DNA from: JACRLW01 sp050181465
Lineage (GTDB): Bacteria > Planctomycetota > UBA1135 > UBA2386
NCBI GenBank assembly: GCA_050181465.1
Contig: JBFXDD010000044.1
Coordinates: forward strand, 1 to 34,737
Reading direction: 5' to 3'
DNA length: 34,737 bases
Shown: piece after piece, positions 32,307 through 34,737 of the stretch
Numbering within the stretch: the stretch's first letter is position 1
Layout: each line of letters opens with the position of its first letter
The notes under the pieces: model-generated
Database searches by the model: none
Seen by the model: the letters and a program-made list of their open reading frames with translations, nothing else
Told to the model about the DNA's origin: nothing
Program-made: the position numbers and the translations under genes

Positions 32307-32330
32307 CGGTCGCGGCTTCGGCCGCGGCCG
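32307..32330 (+). terminator. Strong hairpin with TTCG tetraloop after paralogue 1
   Basis: CGGTCGCGGC and GCCGCGGCCG pair over 10 bp (one G-T) around a TTCG loop, a very stable UUCG-type tetraloop in RNA. It begins 10 bases after the stop codon. No T run follows, so it may act as a transcript-stabilising 3' hairpin as well as, or instead of, an intrinsic terminator. Confidence 0.6.
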
Positions 32331-32346
32331 ACGCATCGACGCCTTC

Positions 32347-32379
32347 GCGGCCTCGTCCGGAGCTTCCGGCCGAGGCCGC
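32347..32379. terminator. Second hairpin between the paralogues
   Basis: GCGGCCTCG (32347-32355) and CGAGGCCGC (32371-32379) form a perfect 9-bp stem. Four more inner pairs (CCGG/CCGG) close on an AGCTT loop after one mismatch. It ends 41 bases before the start of the next gene, so it may insulate the two paralogues or fold in the second gene's leader. No T run. Confidence 0.45.
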
Positions 32380-32419
32380 GTTCACATCCGGACCTACAAC
32401 TCTGCTGCCCTCCCGCTCC

Positions 32420-34120
32420 ATGCTCGCTCTCCGCTCATTGCTTGCTCTCGGCACCATCGCGGCTGTCGTCACTGCACAGACCTCTCCTCCGTGTTTCGAA
32501 TCGAACTTCGGAACCAACCTCGGACTCAGCGACGACGACATCGCCATCGGCCTGAACCTGGGCTTCACCTTCCCCTTCGCTGGGATCAGCACGACCGCCA
32601 TCGACGTCGCTTCCAACGGCTCGATCTGGGTGACGACCGATCCCAACCACGGCAGTCGTTACTGTGACGGCGACGTCTTCTCACTGTTGAACGACGGCCC
32701 CAGCATCAACCCCCTGTGGATGGACCTCGATCCCTCCTCCGGTGGATCCGTGTGGTTCAACGCGCTGCCGGGTCGCGCGGTGATCACTTGGGACAACGTC
32801 CCCGAGTATGGCGGCGTCCTTGGAATGACGTTCCAAGTCCAGCTCCTCGCCGACGGCACGATCACGTTCTTCTGGGACCAGAACTGCGACGCGGCATTCC
32901 ACGTTGCGGTGGTCGGTGTCTCACCGGGCGGCGGGGTGACTGACCCCGGCGCATCCGACCTGAGTGCCTCCCCGATCCTGTCCCAGTCGACGACCCTGTA
33001 TGAGGAATTCGACGCGTTGTTCGGCACGCCGCTCGACCTGCAAGGCATGAGCCTGCAACTCACTCCGACCGGCCCATTGTGGCTCGTCGCTCCCCGCGTC
33101 GGCTGTGTGCCCGCCGGCAGCACTCGCTTCGGCCGCGGTTGCCCACAATCGACCGTCGCCTACGAGGAGTTCGACTTCGCAACCTTCGACCTCGCCAACA
33201 CCGCGTACCTCTTCACGCCGACGGGCGCGGGCTACTCGGTGACCACGTGCACCACCAACTGCTTCGACCCGAACTTTCAGAACAACCTGAACCTCGCCGA
33301 TGACGCCACGTCAGGCCCACTGAACCTCGGCTTCAACTTCAACTTCCCCGGCGGGAGCAGCTCCGCGATCGATGTGTCGTCCAACGGCTTCTTGTGGATC
33401 GATGCCACACAGTCGTTCGGTGATCGTTGTTGCGACGGCGACGCGGCCACGTTCCTCGCCGACCCGCCGAGCATCTGCCCCTTGTGGATGGATCTCGATC
33501 CCTCCTCCGGCGGCGGCGTGTACTTCGACGCGCTTCCGGGTCGCGCGATGGTCACGTGGAGCAACGTGCCGGAGTTCGGTGGCGGCAGCACGGTCGATGC
33601 ACAAGTGCAATTGTTCGCCGACGGCCGCGTGCTGATCGCATTCGGCGCAGCACTCAACGTGAATCACATCGCGTTGACAGGCATCTCCACGGTGAGCGGC
33701 GCCGCCGATCCGGGTGAGATCGACTTCTCGCAGGCCGTGCCGTTCCGCTTCGGCGGCGGCGGCAACCCGATCACCTTGGATGCCGTGTTCGGCTCGCGTC
33801 CGGTTCTCGGAACCACCTTCTCGATGGAGACGCTCCATCTCCCGGCCGGCACGCTCCTAGGCGTCCTCGGTGTCGGCTTCCAACAGCTCGCGGTCGACCT
33901 CAGCCTGCTCGGCCTAGAAGGCTGCAGCCTCTACCAGTCCGGCGAGGCCACGCTGCCGCTGGCTCTGAGCCTGCCTTCGGCGACCGTCAATCTGGCGATC
34001 CCGAACCTCGCGACTCTGGTCGGCGCGTCGGTGTACGGCCAATCGATCGTCGTGGCCCCGGGCGTGAACGTCGGCGGCATCGCCACATCGAACGGGCTGC
34101 GAATCACGCTCGGCCAGTGA
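32420..34120 (+). CDS. Secreted protein with two nidogen-like units (paralogue 2)
   Basis: A 566-residue protein with a short signal peptide (MLALRSLLALGTIAAVVTAQ). Same design as its upstream neighbour: NLGLSDDDIAIGLNLGFTFP and NLADDATSGPLNLGFNFNFP open two units. Each carries SNGxxW, a PLWMDLDPSSGGxVxF line (SINPLWMDLDPSSGGSVWF, ICPLWMDLDPSSGGGVYF) and TWDNVPEY/TWSNVPEF. The C-terminal module starts at GSRPVLGTTFSMETLHLPAG (about 457) and matches that of paralogue 1. Its two units resemble each other more than they resemble those of paralogue 1, which suggests recent internal duplication or conversion. Likely surface or matrix protein; function unknown. A foldback element lies 14 bases after its stop. 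Confidence 0.82.
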   Translation: MLALRSLLALGTIAAVVTAQTSPPCFESNFGTNLGLSDDDIAIGLNLGFTFPFAGISTTAIDVASNGSIWVTTDPNHGSRYCDGDVFSLLNDGPSINPLWMDLDPSSGGSVWFNALPGRAVITWDNVPEYGGVLGMTFQVQLLADGTITFFWDQNCDAAFHVAVVGVSPGGGVTDPGASDLSASPILSQSTTLYEEFDALFGTPLDLQGMSLQLTPTGPLWLVAPRVGCVPAGSTRFGRGCPQSTVAYEEFDFATFDLANTAYLFTPTGAGYSVTTCTTNCFDPNFQNNLNLADDATSGPLNLGFNFNFPGGSSSAIDVSSNGFLWIDATQSFGDRCCDGDAATFLADPPSICPLWMDLDPSSGGGVYFDALPGRAMVTWSNVPEFGGGSTVDAQVQLFADGRVLIAFGAALNVNHIALTGISTVSGAADPGEIDFSQAVPFRFGGGGNPITLDAVFGSRPVLGTTFSMETLHLPAGTLLGVLGVGFQQLAVDLSLLGLEGCSLYQSGEATLPLALSLPSATVNLAIPNLATLVGASVYGQSIVVAPGVNVGGIATSNGLRITLGQ

Positions 34121-34134
34121 AGGTCGACGCGCTC

Positions 34135-34316
34135 TAGCCCGGATGATTCGTGAACGTCGTCGCGAGATCGACGCAGGTCGATGTCCGGCAAGGAGCTGCG
34201 TCGGTCGACGACCGAAGCGTAGCTGTAGCTACGCTGCCAGGGAGGAGCCGACGCAGCGACGCCGCCGGGCGCGACTTGCGGCGATCGCAGTAGACGTTCA
34301 CAAATGATCCGGGCTA
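34135..34316. repeat. 182-bp foldback (MITE-like) element, best preserved copy
   Basis: The first 24 and last 24 bases are inverted repeats with 22 matches, starting TAGCCCGGAT... and ending ...ATCCGGGCTA. The flanking bases extend the termini to CTAG, and GCTC occurs on both sides as a possible 4-bp target duplication. Inside, GCTGCGTCGG (34196-34205) pairs with CCGACGCAGC (34248-34257). AGCGTAGCT (34216-34224) pairs with AGCTACGCT (34227-34235) around two bases. The whole sequence can fold into nested stems. It has no coding capacity. It fills the gap between two convergent genes and ends 3 bases from the WD40 gene stop. Confidence 0.75.
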
Positions 34317-34318
34317 GC

Positions 34319-34737
34319 TCATCGCGCGCGCAGTTCGGCTGCGAGCGCGATGAGCGCGATCCTCGCGACCTGACGCTCCACGTTGGACAGCATGCGGTCG
34401 CGCGAGATGCCCTCCGCCACCTTCGCCGGCGACCCACTCGCCGTGAGCATCGCACGGACCTTCGGCCGCAGTCGATTCAGCAGCTCGCGGTGCGACGCCT
34501 CCACCGCGACCCGTTCGACATTCGGCATCGCGTCCCACAACCGAAGCGAGCCGTCGCCGGAAACCGACGCGAGCTGCTTCCCATCGGGACGGAACGCCAC
34601 CGACTTCACGTAGCTCTTGTGCCCGCGAAGCACCCCTACGGGTTCGAGCGAATCGGCATGCCAGAGCCGAATGACTCCGTCGTTGCCGGCGGAGGCGATA
34701 CGGCGACCGTCCGGACTGAACGCGACGTCGTAGATGG
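34319..34737 (-). CDS. WD40-repeat protein, C-terminal part
   Basis: The visible 138 codons run in from the right edge and end at TGA 34319-34321. They hold the end of one WD40 blade (IYDVAFSPDGRRIASAGNDG, VIRLWHADSLE), a second (LRGHKSYVKSVAFRPDGKQL, ASVSGDGSLRLWDAM) and a helical tail (ELLNRLRPKVRAMLTASGSP, SNVERQVARIALIALAAELR). The GH...WD spacing is canonical. In planctomycetes such C-termini are often attached to serine/threonine protein kinases, and a helical tail like this is common there, but the N-terminus is outside the window. Confidence 0.85.
   Translation of the reverse strand, partial: IYDVAFSPDGRRIASAGNDGVIRLWHADSLEPVGVLRGHKSYVKSVAFRPDGKQLASVSGDGSLRLWDAMPNVERVAVEASHRELLNRLRPKVRAMLTASGSPAKVAEGISRDRMLSNVERQVARIALIALAAELRAR

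Noticed and set aside
30753..32336. A 527-codon minus-strand frame opposite the first nidogen-like gene.
   Set aside because: Shadow of the sense gene; highly charged, without motifs, and the sense strand has a signal peptide and repeats.
1..34737. CRISPR array or rRNA genes.
   Set aside because: No regularly spaced direct repeats and no rRNA-like conserved blocks were seen anywhere in the window.

Overview
High-GC bacterial chromosome, most likely from a planctomycete (Planctomycetota). The clues are many large secreted proteins with N-terminal signal peptides, a fused c-type cytochrome/sulfatase, a beta-helix protein with a C-terminal 'DIDGR...VDIGANE' signature, a relic of a formylglycine-generating-enzyme gene, an ECF sigma-factor relic of planctomycete type, and a WD40 protein at the right edge. 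This taxonomic call is inference from gene content; no rRNA or other marker lies in the window.

Layout. 1-878 (minus strand) is the promoter-proximal end of a BREX phage-defence operon: HTH regulator, brxA, and the first codons of what should be brxB running off the left edge. 1131-1614 holds a worn copy of a palindromic foldback repeat and debris. 1615-6097 is a divergent pair of secreted proteins: a parallel beta-helix protein and a cytochrome c-sulfatase fusion. 6098-7315 is gene-free and carries a decayed copy of the leader region of an abiE locus. 7316-11382 is a translationally coupled pair: a secreted HExxHxxGxxH metallopeptidase and a membrane-anchored or secreted protein ending in a discoidin-like domain.

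11383-15605 is a graveyard of mobile and defence DNA: an IS3-type transposase relic, a truncated abiEi, the right end of the foldback repeat, a truncated formylglycine-generating-enzyme-like gene whose stop overlaps the start of a 62-aa gene and a nucleotidyltransferase gene, a 45-bp tRNA-3'-end-like segment, an intact abiEi antitoxin with its promoter/operator, a frameshifted abiEii toxin and a broken ECF sigma factor. 15606-18695 is a compact MarR-controlled oxidoreductase cluster (MDR reductase with one frameshift, NTF2-like lipoprotein, NmrA-family protein, divergent MarR) that looks acquired.

From 19567 to the right edge the content is ordinary: a Pro/Trp-rich TPR envelope protein, acyl-CoA dehydrogenase, DUF4388 protein, galactokinase, parvulin-type peptidyl-prolyl isomerase, GT-C-like membrane protein, DUF1294 protein, metallophosphoesterase with a LamG-like domain, two tandem secreted paralogues with nidogen-like repeats separated by strong hairpins, an almost intact 182-bp foldback element and the C-terminus of a WD40 protein.

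The most distinctive material is the accessory region: a BREX operon, several copies of abiE-derived DNA in different states of decay, a dispersed foldback element whose right ends abut defence-gene fragments, and an FGE-like / small protein / nucleotidyltransferase cassette. Two single-gene frameshifts lie in a CG repeat and a short G run, so read-level confirmation matters there.
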